Origin: Anatilimnocola floriformis
GTDB taxonomy: Bacteria > Planctomycetota > Planctomycetia > Pirellulales > Pirellulaceae
Length of the DNA: 64,000 nt
Assembly: GCF_024256385.1 (NCBI RefSeq)
Contig: NZ_JAMLFW010000001.1
Location: 2,480,001-2,544,000, forward strand
Reading direction: 5' to 3'
Shown: in pieces, positions 1 to 9,563 of the stretch
How positions within the stretch are numbered: position 1 is the first letter of the stretch
Layout of the letters: each line of letters starts with the position of its first letter
Made by a program: the position numbers and the translations under genes
The notes under the pieces: generated by a model
Seen by the model: only the letters and a program-made list of their open reading frames with translations
Databases searched by the model: none
Told to the model about the DNA's origin: nothing

Positions 1-1
1 C

Positions 2-1876
2 TTCAATTCCGTCGGTTGTGTGCCGCGCGCTCAGAGTGTGATGGAAGTCGACGATACGAAGCAGGCCGCTTCGCCCGTCGATGAATTGACGCTGGCCTTT
101 GAAGCGCTGCGCGGCATGAACAATCCATCCTCTCTGGAACGAGATCAGTTTCGGCGCGTGACCGGCAATCGGTCGGTCACCAACTCGCTCTTTTACCTCA
201 AGCAATGGTTGGCTCGGCAGGATGTCGACGCGGTGAAGTGGGAGCTAGATCCGCTCTTTCGTAACTTGCCGCGAGCCCTCCGCGAACATCCGGCGTTTCG
301 CGGCATCGATTATCTCGATTTCTCGCAATCGGATTTGGATTATTTGCAACAGTGTTTGTGGCTGAATGACATTGCGCAGCGCGTCTCGCAAGACAGCGCA
401 CCGCCAGAACTCACTGCCTGGCTCGAAGCAATGGATAAGAGTGGCCAGATTGATGGTGCGCGGCAACTGCGCCAAGCCGAACGACTGTTTGATTGGACGG
501 TTCGCAACATTCAACTGCAGCTGTTGCTGCCGCAGCCGAAGGGGCCGGAGCTGAAGGTAGAAGAAGGCAAGCAAATCGATCAACGGCCTCCGTACGAGCG
601 CGGTGTGCCCGGCCCCGGTTATCAACAGCTGACGAAGCATGCGCTGCAGTTCGCGCAAGGCGACGCCTGGGAACGAGGACGGATCTTTGTACAGCTTTGC
701 CGTCAGGCCGGCATTCCGGCCGTGATGCTTGGCATTATTCACGAAAACGAATTGGGCGGTCCTCAGGCCTGGGCAGCAGCCGTGTATGTGAACGAAGAGT
801 TCTACCTGTTCGATCCGCAGCTCGGCTTGGCAATTCCTGGGCCCGATCGCAAGAGCATTGCCACGCTCTCGCAATTTATCGCCGATGAATCGCTGCGAGC
901 TGCGCTGCAACCGCCTGGTGGCGAAGTGTATCCGATCACGGCCGAGAATCTAAAGAACATTGCCGTGCTCATCGAGAGTCAGCCGGAGTCTTTGTCGCGG
1001 CGGATGAAACTGCTCGAAGAACCGCTAAACAATGCCCGCGCGCAGTCGCGCACCGAGCCGAAACCTGTTGCGGGGGGCGCCGCCGTTACGCGCTTCGATC
1101 TGGTTCTGACAGCGCAGCCCAATGAATGGGACAAGAAATTCCGTCGAGTCAAGCACATCAGCAGCGTGGGGCTGTGGCGAGTTCCTTACGAAGCAATCTT
1201 GTACGCGATTGCGATCCCGGAAGCCAGCAAGTTGGATCCCAAGATCAGCGAAAAATGGCGGTTCCGCGAAGCGATGATGACGAACGAGCAAATGATCTAC
1301 CTGGGCGATTCGCAAACCGTCGATCGCTCCTTGGTCGAGGGCCAACAGCAACGGCAACGTCAGCCGCGGAATGTAACGCTCAATCAGGGACGCGACTACC
1401 TGCTCCGCGGCCGCTTCGAAGATCTGGAAACGGCGCCGGGTGCGCGGAGTGTCTATCTCTCCTTCCGACCCTCCGCGCAGAAGATCAAGTTGTATGAGTC
1501 GTCGCCCGATTTTCTCCGCGAGATGCTCTCCGAACAGGAATACAAATTCCTCGGCGAAAATCCCGAGCAGCGGGCCCGCTACATGGATGAAATCGGCAAA
1601 GCGATGCGCTACTCGAAGAATACCGCCACCTTCTGGCTGGGGCTGAGCTATTTCGAGACAGGCAAATTCGAAAACGCGATTCAATGGCTCGAGCCGATCG
1701 CCCGCGGCGAGTCGGGCGAAAGCGAATGGCAGGCCGGCGCGCGCTATGTCACGGCGCGTAGCTATGAAGCGTTGGGGAAGAACGACATCGCGGCCCGTTG
1801 GTACCTGGCCGATGATTCGCCGCAAGCTGCGGGGAACAAACTCCGCGCGGAGTGGTTGAAGGGGCGCGGCGAGTGA
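2..1876 (+). CDS. Transglutaminase-fold protein with C-terminal TPR-like region (5' partial)
   Basis: The reading frame is open to the left edge, so the real start may lie outside; the first start codon inside is GTG at 20. The few residues before it end in Ser-Val-Gly-Cys, which could be a lipobox. A transglutaminase-like core lies around residues 200-290 (LCRQAGIPAV, then QAWAAAVYV, then FDPQLG). The Asp of the expected triad is visible, but the usual Cys appears replaced near GDAWERG and the His is Gln before AW, so I infer a non-catalytic fold. The C-terminal 100 residues resemble TPR helices (FWLGLSYFETGKFENAIQWL). The family is common in planctomycetes; the role is unknown. Confidence 0.75.
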   Translation, partial: FNSVGCVPRAQSVMEVDDTKQAASPVDELTLAFEALRGMNNPSSLERDQFRRVTGNRSVTNSLFYLKQWLARQDVDAVKWELDPLFRNLPRALREHPAFRGIDYLDFSQSDLDYLQQCLWLNDIAQRVSQDSAPPELTAWLEAMDKSGQIDGARQLRQAERLFDWTVRNIQLQLLLPQPKGPELKVEEGKQIDQRPPYERGVPGPGYQQLTKHALQFAQGDAWERGRIFVQLCRQAGIPAVMLGIIHENELGGPQAWAAAVYVNEEFYLFDPQLGLAIPGPDRKSIATLSQFIADESLRAALQPPGGEVYPITAENLKNIAVLIESQPESLSRRMKLLEEPLNNARAQSRTEPKPVAGGAAVTRFDLVLTAQPNEWDKKFRRVKHISSVGLWRVPYEAILYAIAIPEASKLDPKISEKWRFREAMMTNEQMIYLGDSQTVDRSLVEGQQQRQRQPRNVTLNQGRDYLLRGRFEDLETAPGARSVYLSFRPSAQKIKLYESSPDFLREMLSEQEYKFLGENPEQRARYMDEIGKAMRYSKNTATFWLGLSYFETGKFENAIQWLEPIARGESGESEWQAGARYVTARSYEALGKNDIAARWYLADDSPQAAGNKLRAEWLKGRGE

Positions 1877-2000
1877 GCGATTGGGTATTGCCGGCACATT
1901 AAACTCGCGCCGAAATTCCTAGCGACAGCAAACTTGGATCAATATATGCTGATCCAAGTGTGGCAGTGGCGAGATGTTGTAGGGCGGAATGAGGCCGGCG

Positions 2001-4463
2001 ATGCGCTACATTACTCAATTGGTCATCGTGGCTGCGTTGGCCGTGATCGGCAAGACATTGGTTGCAGCGGATATTTTGCCGCCAGCGTCGCAACGATTTG
2101 CGGCAGCGACCGGTGACGAAGAGCCGAGCCTCCGGCGACATGTATTGCCGTTGCTCGGTCGACTTGGTTGCAACGGCCGGGCCTGTCATGGTTCGTTTCA
2201 AGGCCAGGGCGGTTTTCGGCTGTCGCTGTTTGGGTACGACTTCGCTGCCGATCATGCGGCGCTGCTGGGCGGCGAAACGCCGCGCACCGATCTGAAAAAT
2301 CCCGCGGCGAGTTTGATCCTGCAAAAGCCGACGCTTGGCACGGATCACGAGGGTGGCGAGCGCCTCAAGAAGAACACCTGGCAGCATCACCTGCTGCAGC
2401 GCTGGATTGCTGCTGGTGCAAAACCGGTGGCAGAAAACGAAGCCGAGATTCTCGGGTTGATCGTTGAGCCACGCGAGATTGTCTTCCGCAAAAAGGGAGA
2501 GCAGGCCAGGTTGCGCGTGATTGCTGAATGGACCGATGGGAGTCAGGAAGACGTCACTTCCCTCTGCCGTTTTCGGAGCAACGACGAATCGCTGGCCGAG
2601 ATCGACGAAAACGGCGTGGTCACGGCGCTCGGACCAGGCGATACCGCCGTCGTCGCTTTCTATGACAACGGCGTAACGCCGATTCCCGTACTGCTGCCAG
2701 TCAGTGATCTGGTTGGTGCGAAGTATCCGCCGGTTGCCACGCCGACGAAGGTCGATGAGCTCGTCGTTGCCAAGTTAAGCAAGCTGGGGATCGTTCCTGC
2801 GGATTTGTGCAGCGATGCTGATTTCCTCCGTCGCGCGAGTCTCGATATCACCGGGACGCTGCCATCGCCTGCAGAGATTACCTCCTTTCTTGCCGACACG
2901 ACGTCAGACAAACGGAATCGCAAGATCGACGAGTTGCTCGAACGACCCGCCTATGCGACGTGGTGGGCCACGAAGATGTGCGATTGGCAAGGAAACACCA
3001 GCGCGCTCGGTCCACAGGGTTGCGAACAGAATCTGAACGGCGCGAAGGCCCGTCAGTGGCACGCCTGGATTGAGCGGCGTCTCGTGCGCAATGATCCCTA
3101 CGACAAGCTCGTCGCAGGCATCGTCCTCGCGACCGGCAAACAGCCGGAGCAATCGTTCGATGACTACAGCGCCGAGATGAGCGGCTATTTCCGCAGCGAC
3201 AAGCCAGCCGATTTCGCCGCCCGCGAAACGATGCCCTACTATTGGTCGCGGCGGCAACTGGGCAGTTCCTCAGGCAAGGCCCTCGCCTTCGCTTATTCGT
3301 TTCTCGGCGTAAGTCTGCAGTGTGCCGAGTGCCACAAGCATCCCTACGATCAATGGACGAAGCAGGATTTCGATCAATTCGCGATGTTCTTCGACGGCGT
3401 GCGTTACGGGGGCGGCGATCGCAATCGAACCAAGGAAATGAAAGAGGCCCTTGGTCTGACGGGGGATGAAGACAGCGGTGACTTCAAGCGAAAGTTTGTC
3501 GCGCTGCTGGGCGAAGGGAACACTCTGCCGTTCAAGGACCTCAGCGTGCCGCGGCCGAATCCGAATGCCAAAAACAACAAGCCGCGGCCAAACAAAGCTG
3601 GCCGAGTGATCACGCCGCGACTCCTCGGCGGCGAAGAGGTCGTCACCAATGAATATCCCGATCCGCGCCAACCGCTGATGGATTGGATGCGGCAGGCTGA
3701 CAACCCTTACTTTGCGCGGGCGCTCGTCAATCGCGTGTGGGCCAGCTATTTCCACGTCGGGCTGATCGATCCACCCGATGATCTCAACCTGGCTAACCCG
3801 CCGAGCAATCCCGCGCTGCTCGACTATCTTTCGGCGGCGTTCATCGAGCACCAATACGATTTGAAATGGCTGCACCGCGAAATTACCCGCAGTTATACCT
3901 ATCAACTCAGTTGCCGACCGAATGCAACGAATCTGCACGACGAACGCAACTTTAGTCGCGCGGTCATTCGTCGCTTGCCCGCCGAAGTGACTTACGATGC
4001 TCTCGTTTACGCAACGGCGACGGAGGAAGCGCGAAAGACTCTCGATGAGAAGCCAGCCGCGCTTCGTGCGATCGGCGTGGTCAGTGGACTCACTGGCCGC
4101 GATGCCGGCGCGAGTAACTATGCGGTGAATCTCTTCGGCAAGCCGCCGCGGGCGATCAACTGCGATTGCGAACGCTCGGCCGAGCCGAATTTGCTGCAGC
4201 GGGTTTTTCTGCGGAATGATCAGGAATTGGAGCAGTTACTCGACCGCAAGGATGGCTGGCTGAAGGAACTGTCGGGCAACAAGAATCTGAAAATCGACGA
4301 CGCGATCATTCGTGAAGCTTACTTGCGCACGCTGAGTCGCCCGCCGAATGAAAAAGAGCTGACGATTGCTCGCGAACATGCGGCGGCGGCAGATCAGCAC
4401 GCAGGGTTGCGAGATTTGCTGTGGGCGCTATTGAATACCAAAGAGTTCGTCGTCATCCATTAA
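2001..4463 (+). CDS. PSCyt/DUF1549-DUF1553 exported haem-motif protein with Ig-like domain (pair 1)
   Basis: A planctomycete-specific exported protein of about 820 residues. I prefer the ATG at 2001, because it directly begins a Sec signal peptide (MRYITQLVIVAALAVIG); an ATG at 1989 is an in-frame alternative. Near residue 57 is CNGRACH, a CX4CH haem-type motif. A bacterial Ig-like (Big_2-type) stretch follows at about 150-235 (LIVEPREIVFRKKGEQ). DUF1549 then carries CAECHKHPYDQW near residue 443, and DUF1553 ends the protein (ARALVNRVWASYFHVGLIDP). The DUF1501 gene starts 22 bp downstream, so the two probably form an operon. The family is thought to be periplasmic and redox-linked; the substrate is unknown. 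Confidence 0.9.
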   Translation: MRYITQLVIVAALAVIGKTLVAADILPPASQRFAAATGDEEPSLRRHVLPLLGRLGCNGRACHGSFQGQGGFRLSLFGYDFAADHAALLGGETPRTDLKNPAASLILQKPTLGTDHEGGERLKKNTWQHHLLQRWIAAGAKPVAENEAEILGLIVEPREIVFRKKGEQARLRVIAEWTDGSQEDVTSLCRFRSNDESLAEIDENGVVTALGPGDTAVVAFYDNGVTPIPVLLPVSDLVGAKYPPVATPTKVDELVVAKLSKLGIVPADLCSDADFLRRASLDITGTLPSPAEITSFLADTTSDKRNRKIDELLERPAYATWWATKMCDWQGNTSALGPQGCEQNLNGAKARQWHAWIERRLVRNDPYDKLVAGIVLATGKQPEQSFDDYSAEMSGYFRSDKPADFAARETMPYYWSRRQLGSSSGKALAFAYSFLGVSLQCAECHKHPYDQWTKQDFDQFAMFFDGVRYGGGDRNRTKEMKEALGLTGDEDSGDFKRKFVALLGEGNTLPFKDLSVPRPNPNAKNNKPRPNKAGRVITPRLLGGEEVVTNEYPDPRQPLMDWMRQADNPYFARALVNRVWASYFHVGLIDPPDDLNLANPPSNPALLDYLSAAFIEHQYDLKWLHREITRSYTYQLSCRPNATNLHDERNFSRAVIRRLPAEVTYDALVYATATEEARKTLDEKPAALRAIGVVSGLTGRDAGASNYAVNLFGKPPRAINCDCERSAEPNLLQRVFLRNDQELEQLLDRKDGWLKELSGNKNLKIDDAIIREAYLRTLSRPPNEKELTIAREHAAAADQHAGLRDLLWALLNTKEFVVIH

Positions 4464-4485
4464 TTGTTTCGGACAGGGACGCTCT

Positions 4486-5778
4486 ATGACACACCGCTAT
4501 TGCGACGGCGTTACTCGCCGCGATTTTTTCCAGATCGGCGCGCTCGGATCCGCGGGTCTCACGCTCAGCAGCTATTTGCAACTCGCGAGCGCCGGCGAGG
4601 TTCAACCGGCAAAAGGTAAGTCGGCGATCTTCATCTATCTCGGTGGCGGGCCGCCGCACATGGATACCTTTGATCTGAAGCCAGATGCTCCTGCCGAGTT
4701 CCGCGGCGAGTTTAATCCGATCGACACAAACGTCGCGGGCTTGCAGATTTGCGAGCACCTGCCGCGATTGGCGAAGTGCGCCGATAAATTTGCAGTGCTG
4801 CGCGGCATTAGCCATACGCTGGCCGGCCATGAATTGGGCACCAGTTACGTTAACACCGGCAGCCGTCCAGTGCCGTCGCTCATCTACCCGGGCTATGGCT
4901 CGGTGATCAGCCGCGAATTGACCGGCGCCTCTGATTTGCCGCATTTCGTCGCCATTCCCAATACGCCGCAGCGGGCCGGTTATCTGGGTGTGCGATATGC
5001 GCCGTTGCAAACCGGCAGCGTTCCGTCGGCAGGGCAACCATACAGCGTCCGCGGCATCTCGCTGGGCAAAGATCAAACCCCCGAAAAGTTTGCCGCGCGA
5101 AATCAATTGCTTGGCAAGCTCGACACCGGGCTCGATGAATTCCGCAACAGCAGCAAACTTGTCGAAGGGCTAGATCGCTTTGGTCAGCAAGCCTTTGATC
5201 TTATCAGTTCACCTCGAGCTCGCGAGGCCTTTGACATCAGTCGCGAAGATCCCCAGATCGCGGAGCCGTTCGGCACGACAAAGTTTGCGCAGAGCTGTTT
5301 GCTGGCGACGCGACTGATCGAAGCGGGCGTCAAGTTCGCCACCGTCAGTTTTGGCGGCTGGGACACGCACAGCGGCAACTTCAAGAAGTGCAAAGAGAGC
5401 CTGCTACCGGAACTCGATCAAGGACTGGCCGGACTGTTCAACACGCTCGACCTGAAGGGACTGCTGCCATCGACTACTGTCTTCGTCATCGGCGAATTCG
5501 GCCGCACGCCGAAGATCAACCCCAGCGCGGGCCGCGACCACTGGCCGCGGGCGATGTTCGCCCTGCTCGCGGGCGGCGGCATTCGTGGTGGCCAGGTGAT
5601 TGGGGCCAGCGACGACAAAGGTCAAGGCCCGGCAGGCGAGCCGATTACGCCCGATCAGGTCGCGGCCTCGTTCTACCACAGCCTGGGAATCGACTTCCGC
5701 AAGGAATACCACACGAGCACCGGCCGGCCAGTGACGATCGTGCGCGAGGGCTCGGTAATTCCAACGCTGTTTGGTTAG
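4486..5778 (+). CDS. DUF1501 Tat-exported protein (pair 1)
   Basis: DUF1501 family, alkaline phosphatase/sulfatase-like fold, 430 residues. The N-terminus has a twin-arginine motif (TRRDFFQIG, residues 10-18) followed by a hydrophobic stretch, so Tat export is expected. Typical family blocks are visible: FIYLGGGPPHMDTFD near residue 50, GEFGRTPKIN near 335 and the HSLGIDFRKEY tail. It follows the DUF1549/DUF1553 gene with a 22-bp gap, the usual pairing in planctomycetes. Enzymatic activity has not been established for the family as far as I know, so I do not assign a reaction. Confidence 0.92.
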   Translation: MTHRYCDGVTRRDFFQIGALGSAGLTLSSYLQLASAGEVQPAKGKSAIFIYLGGGPPHMDTFDLKPDAPAEFRGEFNPIDTNVAGLQICEHLPRLAKCADKFAVLRGISHTLAGHELGTSYVNTGSRPVPSLIYPGYGSVISRELTGASDLPHFVAIPNTPQRAGYLGVRYAPLQTGSVPSAGQPYSVRGISLGKDQTPEKFAARNQLLGKLDTGLDEFRNSSKLVEGLDRFGQQAFDLISSPRAREAFDISREDPQIAEPFGTTKFAQSCLLATRLIEAGVKFATVSFGGWDTHSGNFKKCKESLLPELDQGLAGLFNTLDLKGLLPSTTVFVIGEFGRTPKINPSAGRDHWPRAMFALLAGGGIRGGQVIGASDDKGQGPAGEPITPDQVAASFYHSLGIDFRKEYHTSTGRPVTIVREGSVIPTLFG

Positions 5779-5800
5779 ACAGGCTGGCTTAACGGCTGAG

Positions 5801-6226
5801 CTAAGATGAACGCTTCTTGGGCCTGTGGGTCATGGTCGCTTCTTCATCGGCCTGCATCTTGTCGAGCGCGACGCGGACAATCCCGCAGGCAGAGATCACT
5901 ACGCCGGTCAGGATGATGCCGTACTTGATCCAGATCTGGCGGTTCGCGGCGCGATCGAGTTCGCTCTTCGCGCGGTCAAAGGCTTCTTTGGCTTTGAGAT
6001 ACTCGGGCGAGCTGCGATCCGGTTCGTTGTGCGCGTGTTCCTTGGAATGGTCATGCCCTTTGCCGTAGCTGGCTCCGTGGAGCTCGCCCGACGCCTTTTG
6101 ATATGCGGCTGCTTGCTCGTCGTTCCAGACAGTCTTGCCAGGAATGACCGCCTCGGAAAAATAGCCGAGCAGCATGAGCAGCAACCCGACAATCATGGCG
6201 CCTGCGGCAACAGGTGATTGATTCAT
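5801..6226 (-). CDS. Small membrane protein with two TM helices and a His/charged middle
   Basis: 141 residues. TM helix 1 is at about 7-26 (AAGAMIVGLLLMLLGYF) and TM helix 2 at about 103-123 (YGIILTGVVISACGIVRVAL). Between them lies a hydrophilic segment with a His cluster (GKGHDHSKEHAHNE) and a coiled-coil-like stretch (AKEAFDRAKSELDRAANR). It lies 12 bp downstream of the DUF1559 gene on the same strand and is probably co-transcribed. The His-rich loop could bind metal, but that is inference. Function unknown. Confidence 0.75.
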   Translation of the reverse strand: MNQSPVAAGAMIVGLLLMLLGYFSEAVIPGKTVWNDEQAAAYQKASGELHGASYGKGHDHSKEHAHNEPDRSSPEYLKAKEAFDRAKSELDRAANRQIWIKYGIILTGVVISACGIVRVALDKMQADEEATMTHRPKKRSS

Positions 6227-6238
6227 AGTTGGCTGCGT

Positions 6239-7270
6239 CTAAGGAGGCGTGACCTGCTGGCCGTCTTCGATGCTGATGAGTCTGGCCATCACGAACTCGT
6301 CGATGCCATCGGTGAGTGTCGAAATGTGCCCGTCGGCATAAGCGACGTTCACGCAACCGGGATGCAAACTGCGCGGCGGCGAGGAGAGATAATTGTACGG
6401 TGAAGGGCCGTAGGCGCTACAGGGCATGCGTTTCAGTTGGGCGTCTACAGGATCGGGACAACCATAAACCATGTCGAGATTGGCGGTCCGTATGTTATTC
6501 GGTGGCTGCGTCAATCCCAGGCTAGACGCGGAAGGCGTGTAACCCACGGCAGCCGTCGTAAATGAGTTGATCGTATCGTGCATATCAAAGGCCAGCTGCG
6601 ACGTCGCGCTCCAAGGAAGCGCCCACGCCCCGCGCGGATCGGTTGCCTGCTGCCGCGTGCGGACTTCCGAAAGCATGACCGAGTTCGAAGCGCCATCGGT
6701 CGCCACATCTTTGTGGGCATGAGGCTGGTGCGAGGTCAGCACACCCCGAAAACGGTTTTGATCTTCGAGATGCATGGGGCCGACGAACGCGGCATAATTT
6801 CCCTTGCCGAAGATCTTATTGTTCGTGAAGGTTGGATCTTGATACAGCCGCCCCTTGGCCGAATCGCTGGGGCAGAGGAGCACGGCTGGCTGTGCCTGTT
6901 GCGGTTCGTTCGGCTGGTTCAGTACCGAGACATTGAAATCAAACTGAGTATGCAGCGATGCCTGCTCAATGTACGGCAAGGTGAGGACGATCCAGCTGAA
7001 CATCTTGCCCGAGCGAGATTCGTACTTCGCGATGCTCGTATCGACAATGCCGGAGGCGGGAAAGGTCCGCAGCGAACTCTCGTAGTTCTCGACACCCAGT
7101 GCGAGCTGTTTTAGTTGATTCTGGCACTTGATCCGTCGCGAAGCTTCGCGGGCGGCTTGCACGGCGGGAAGGAGCAGCGAAACTAGGGTGCCAATGATGG
7201 CGATAACGACCAGCAATTCGACCAGGGTAAACCCGCGGCGCGGTCGATCCTGGGAACCATGTGGCGACAT
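6239..7270 (-). CDS. DUF1559 prepilin-type protein
   Basis: A planctomycete DUF1559 protein of 343 residues. The chosen ATG at 7270 has an AGGAGAGG Shine-Dalgarno a few bases upstream and gives a short basic leader followed by a type IV prepilin cleavage/methylation motif (RRGFTLVELLVVIAIIG); a longer frame to 7384 lacks support. The body contains the family blocks LLLPAVQAAREASRR and, near the C-terminus, the NVAYADGH motif (H-X9-DG). Members are processed like pseudopilins and are hugely expanded in planctomycetes; the role is unsettled. It is divergent from recG and upstream of a small membrane protein. Confidence 0.93.
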   Translation of the reverse strand: MSPHGSQDRPRRGFTLVELLVVIAIIGTLVSLLLPAVQAAREASRRIKCQNQLKQLALGVENYESSLRTFPASGIVDTSIAKYESRSGKMFSWIVLTLPYIEQASLHTQFDFNVSVLNQPNEPQQAQPAVLLCPSDSAKGRLYQDPTFTNNKIFGKGNYAAFVGPMHLEDQNRFRGVLTSHQPHAHKDVATDGASNSVMLSEVRTRQQATDPRGAWALPWSATSQLAFDMHDTINSFTTAAVGYTPSASSLGLTQPPNNIRTANLDMVYGCPDPVDAQLKRMPCSAYGPSPYNYLSSPPRSLHPGCVNVAYADGHISTLTDGIDEFVMARLISIEDGQQVTPP

Positions 7271-7400
7271 CGCGCCTCTCCTGGAGAGAGTGATTGGAGT
7301 GGCTTCAGCTGCGAAAAAATAACCCGTACCGCAGTTGAATCGGTGGCACCGAAAAATGCAAGTCGCGCAAAGAGAAAACGGCACCTATGTTACTTTTTCG

Positions 7401-7406
7401 TATAAT
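7401..7406 (+). promoter_or_regulatory. Perfect -10 box (TATAAT) placed for a leaderless recG transcript
   Basis: TATAAT at 7401-7406 lies exactly six bases before the A of the recG ATG at 7413. With usual -10 to +1 spacing, transcription would start at the start codon itself. I see no good -35 hexamer about 17 bp upstream. Confidence 0.45.
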
Positions 7407-7412
7407 ACGTCG

Positions 7413-9563
7413 ATGAATGTTCCGTCTGTTACGACCGACCCGCTCCTCACGCCATCCCAGTTCTTGAAAGGGATCGGGCCGGTGAAGGCGGAGTTGCTCG
7501 CGAAACTCGACTTGCATTACGCCCGCGACTTCATTTTCAATTTTCCGCGCGCCTATCAAGACATGAGCGAGCTGCGGACGGTCGACCAGCTGGAAGAAGG
7601 GAAGCTGGCGAGCGTTGCGGGAGTGATTGAGGAGGTCGATCTGCGCAACGTCGGCACCGGCAAGTCGCTGTTGGGAGTGCTCATCAAGCAAGGAGCTAGT
7701 TATCTGCGCTGCCTGTGGTTCAATCAGCCGTACCTGCGCGGGAAGTTTCAAAGTGGGCGGCGGATTCTGATTTCGGGCGAACCGAAGCAGCAGGGCATTC
7801 GCTGGGAAATGGTCCATCCCAAGTACGAGCTATTGGCCGACGATGACGATGTTCCCGCCGGTCGCATCTTGCCGGTCTATTCGCTCACCGAGGGGCTGAA
7901 CCAAACGCAGATGCGGCGGATCATGGCGGGTGTTGTCGAAGCTTATGCACCGCTGGTGGAAGATGTTTTTCCGGATGAGTTTCTCGATACTCACCAACTG
8001 TGGCCGATCCGGGCTGCGTTGCCGCAGATGCATCTGCCGCGCGATCAGGCCAGCCTGGAGCAAGCGCGACGGCGCTTCATTTATCAGGAGTTGTTCATCC
8101 TGCAATTGGCGCTGGCAATTCGCAAATGGCGGTTGACGCATCATCGACGCGCGCCGGCGCTGCCGACATCGGCGCGGATCGACGCCCGCATCACGCGACT
8201 ATTTCCGTTTGAACTGACGACAGAGCAGCGCATTGCCATCGATCAGATCGCTGCCGACATGGGACGCGAAGTGCCGATGAACCGGCTGCTGCAAGGAGAC
8301 GTCGGCAGCGGCAAAACGGTTGTCGCCATGTACGCGATGTTGCTCGCCGTTGCTCATGGCAAGCAGGCCGCTCTAATGGCGCCGACGGAAGTTCTCGCGC
8401 GGCAGCATGTGCAGACGCTGACCACCGCGCTCGAAGCCAGCAAAGTGCGAATCGGTTTGCTTGTGGGTTCGCTCACGCCGGCCGAGCGAAAGAAGACGCT
8501 CGATGCGCTCGCGGCTGGCGAACTCGATATTCTGGTCGGCACACACGCGGTCACCCACGCGCTGAATCAGTCAGGAGCGGCCAAGGATCAAAAGCCGCTT
8601 GATGGCTTGAGCGACGCCCTCGAGGGAGGCCGCTTTGCTCGCTTAGGGCTCGTGGTGATCGATGAACAGCACAAGTTCGGCGTGAATCAACGGGCCGCGC
8701 TCAAGCGCGCCGGCATCGATCCGCACTATCTCGTGATGACGGCTACGCCGATTCCACGGACCATGACGATGACGATGTTTGGCGATCTCGATGTTTCGAC
8801 GATCCGCTCAGCTCCGCCGGGCCGGCAGAAGATTCATACCTATCTCGCGGAAGACGGCCAGCGCAGTCGCTGGTGGAATTTCTTCCGGCAGAAAATCGCC
8901 GAAGGGCGACAGGGTTACGTTATCGTGCCGCTCGTCGAAGAAACCGAGGCCGTCGAAGCCGCCAGCGTGCAACAGACGCTGGAAGTGCTGCAGCGCGGCG
9001 AACTGATGGGACACCGCCTGGCCGCGCTGCATGGCCGCATGACGCCGATCGAAAAAGAATCGGCCATGGAAGCATTCCGCCGGGGCCGCGTGCAGGTGCT
9101 GGTCAGCACGAGCGTCGTCGAAGTCGGCGTCGACGTGCCGAACGCCACGCTGATGACGATCGAGGGCGGCGAACGCTTCGGCTTGGCCCAACTACATCAA
9201 TTGCGAGGTCGCATCAGCCGCGGCAGTCATCCGGGCTATTTATGCGTCTATGCCAATCCCAGCACCGACGAAGCTCAGCGACGACTGGATGCCTTTACAC
9301 GCTCGAACGATGGCTTCGAACTCGCGGAACTCGACTTCCAGTTGCGCGGACCGGGAGATCTCTTCGGCACTCGTCAGCATGGCTTGCCGCCGCTGCGAAT
9401 TGCCGATCTCTCACGCGATGTGGAGATCGTCGAAGAAGCCCGCAGCGACGCTCAAACTTCGATCGCCGCGGATCCTGATTTGAAAGATCCCGCCTACGCC
9501 CGCCTGAAGCGGATGGTTCTCATCCGCTACGGCGAAGCGCTCGAACTCGGCGACGTCGGCTAA
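7413..9563 (+). CDS. recG: ATP-dependent DNA helicase RecG
   Basis: Branched-DNA helicase that processes stalled forks and Holliday junctions in the cytoplasm. From the ATG at 7413 the protein has 716 residues (E. coli RecG 693). It shows the wedge/OB domain (LTPSQFLKGIGPVKAELL onward), Walker A GDVGSGKT near residue 296, DEQH box VIDEQHKFGVNQ near 415, the TATPIPRT motif and the C-terminal QLHQLRGRISRG motif. The last differs from the usual QLRGRVGRG by Ser for Gly. There is an insertion of about 25 residues before the DEQH box (around NQSGAAKDQKPLDG). A frame extension to 7335 would cross the TATAAT box, so the later start is preferred. Confidence 0.96.
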   Translation: MNVPSVTTDPLLTPSQFLKGIGPVKAELLAKLDLHYARDFIFNFPRAYQDMSELRTVDQLEEGKLASVAGVIEEVDLRNVGTGKSLLGVLIKQGASYLRCLWFNQPYLRGKFQSGRRILISGEPKQQGIRWEMVHPKYELLADDDDVPAGRILPVYSLTEGLNQTQMRRIMAGVVEAYAPLVEDVFPDEFLDTHQLWPIRAALPQMHLPRDQASLEQARRRFIYQELFILQLALAIRKWRLTHHRRAPALPTSARIDARITRLFPFELTTEQRIAIDQIAADMGREVPMNRLLQGDVGSGKTVVAMYAMLLAVAHGKQAALMAPTEVLARQHVQTLTTALEASKVRIGLLVGSLTPAERKKTLDALAAGELDILVGTHAVTHALNQSGAAKDQKPLDGLSDALEGGRFARLGLVVIDEQHKFGVNQRAALKRAGIDPHYLVMTATPIPRTMTMTMFGDLDVSTIRSAPPGRQKIHTYLAEDGQRSRWWNFFRQKIAEGRQGYVIVPLVEETEAVEAASVQQTLEVLQRGELMGHRLAALHGRMTPIEKESAMEAFRRGRVQVLVSTSVVEVGVDVPNATLMTIEGGERFGLAQLHQLRGRISRGSHPGYLCVYANPSTDEAQRRLDAFTRSNDGFELAELDFQLRGPGDLFGTRQHGLPPLRIADLSRDVEIVEEARSDAQTSIAADPDLKDPAYARLKRMVLIRYGEALELGDVG

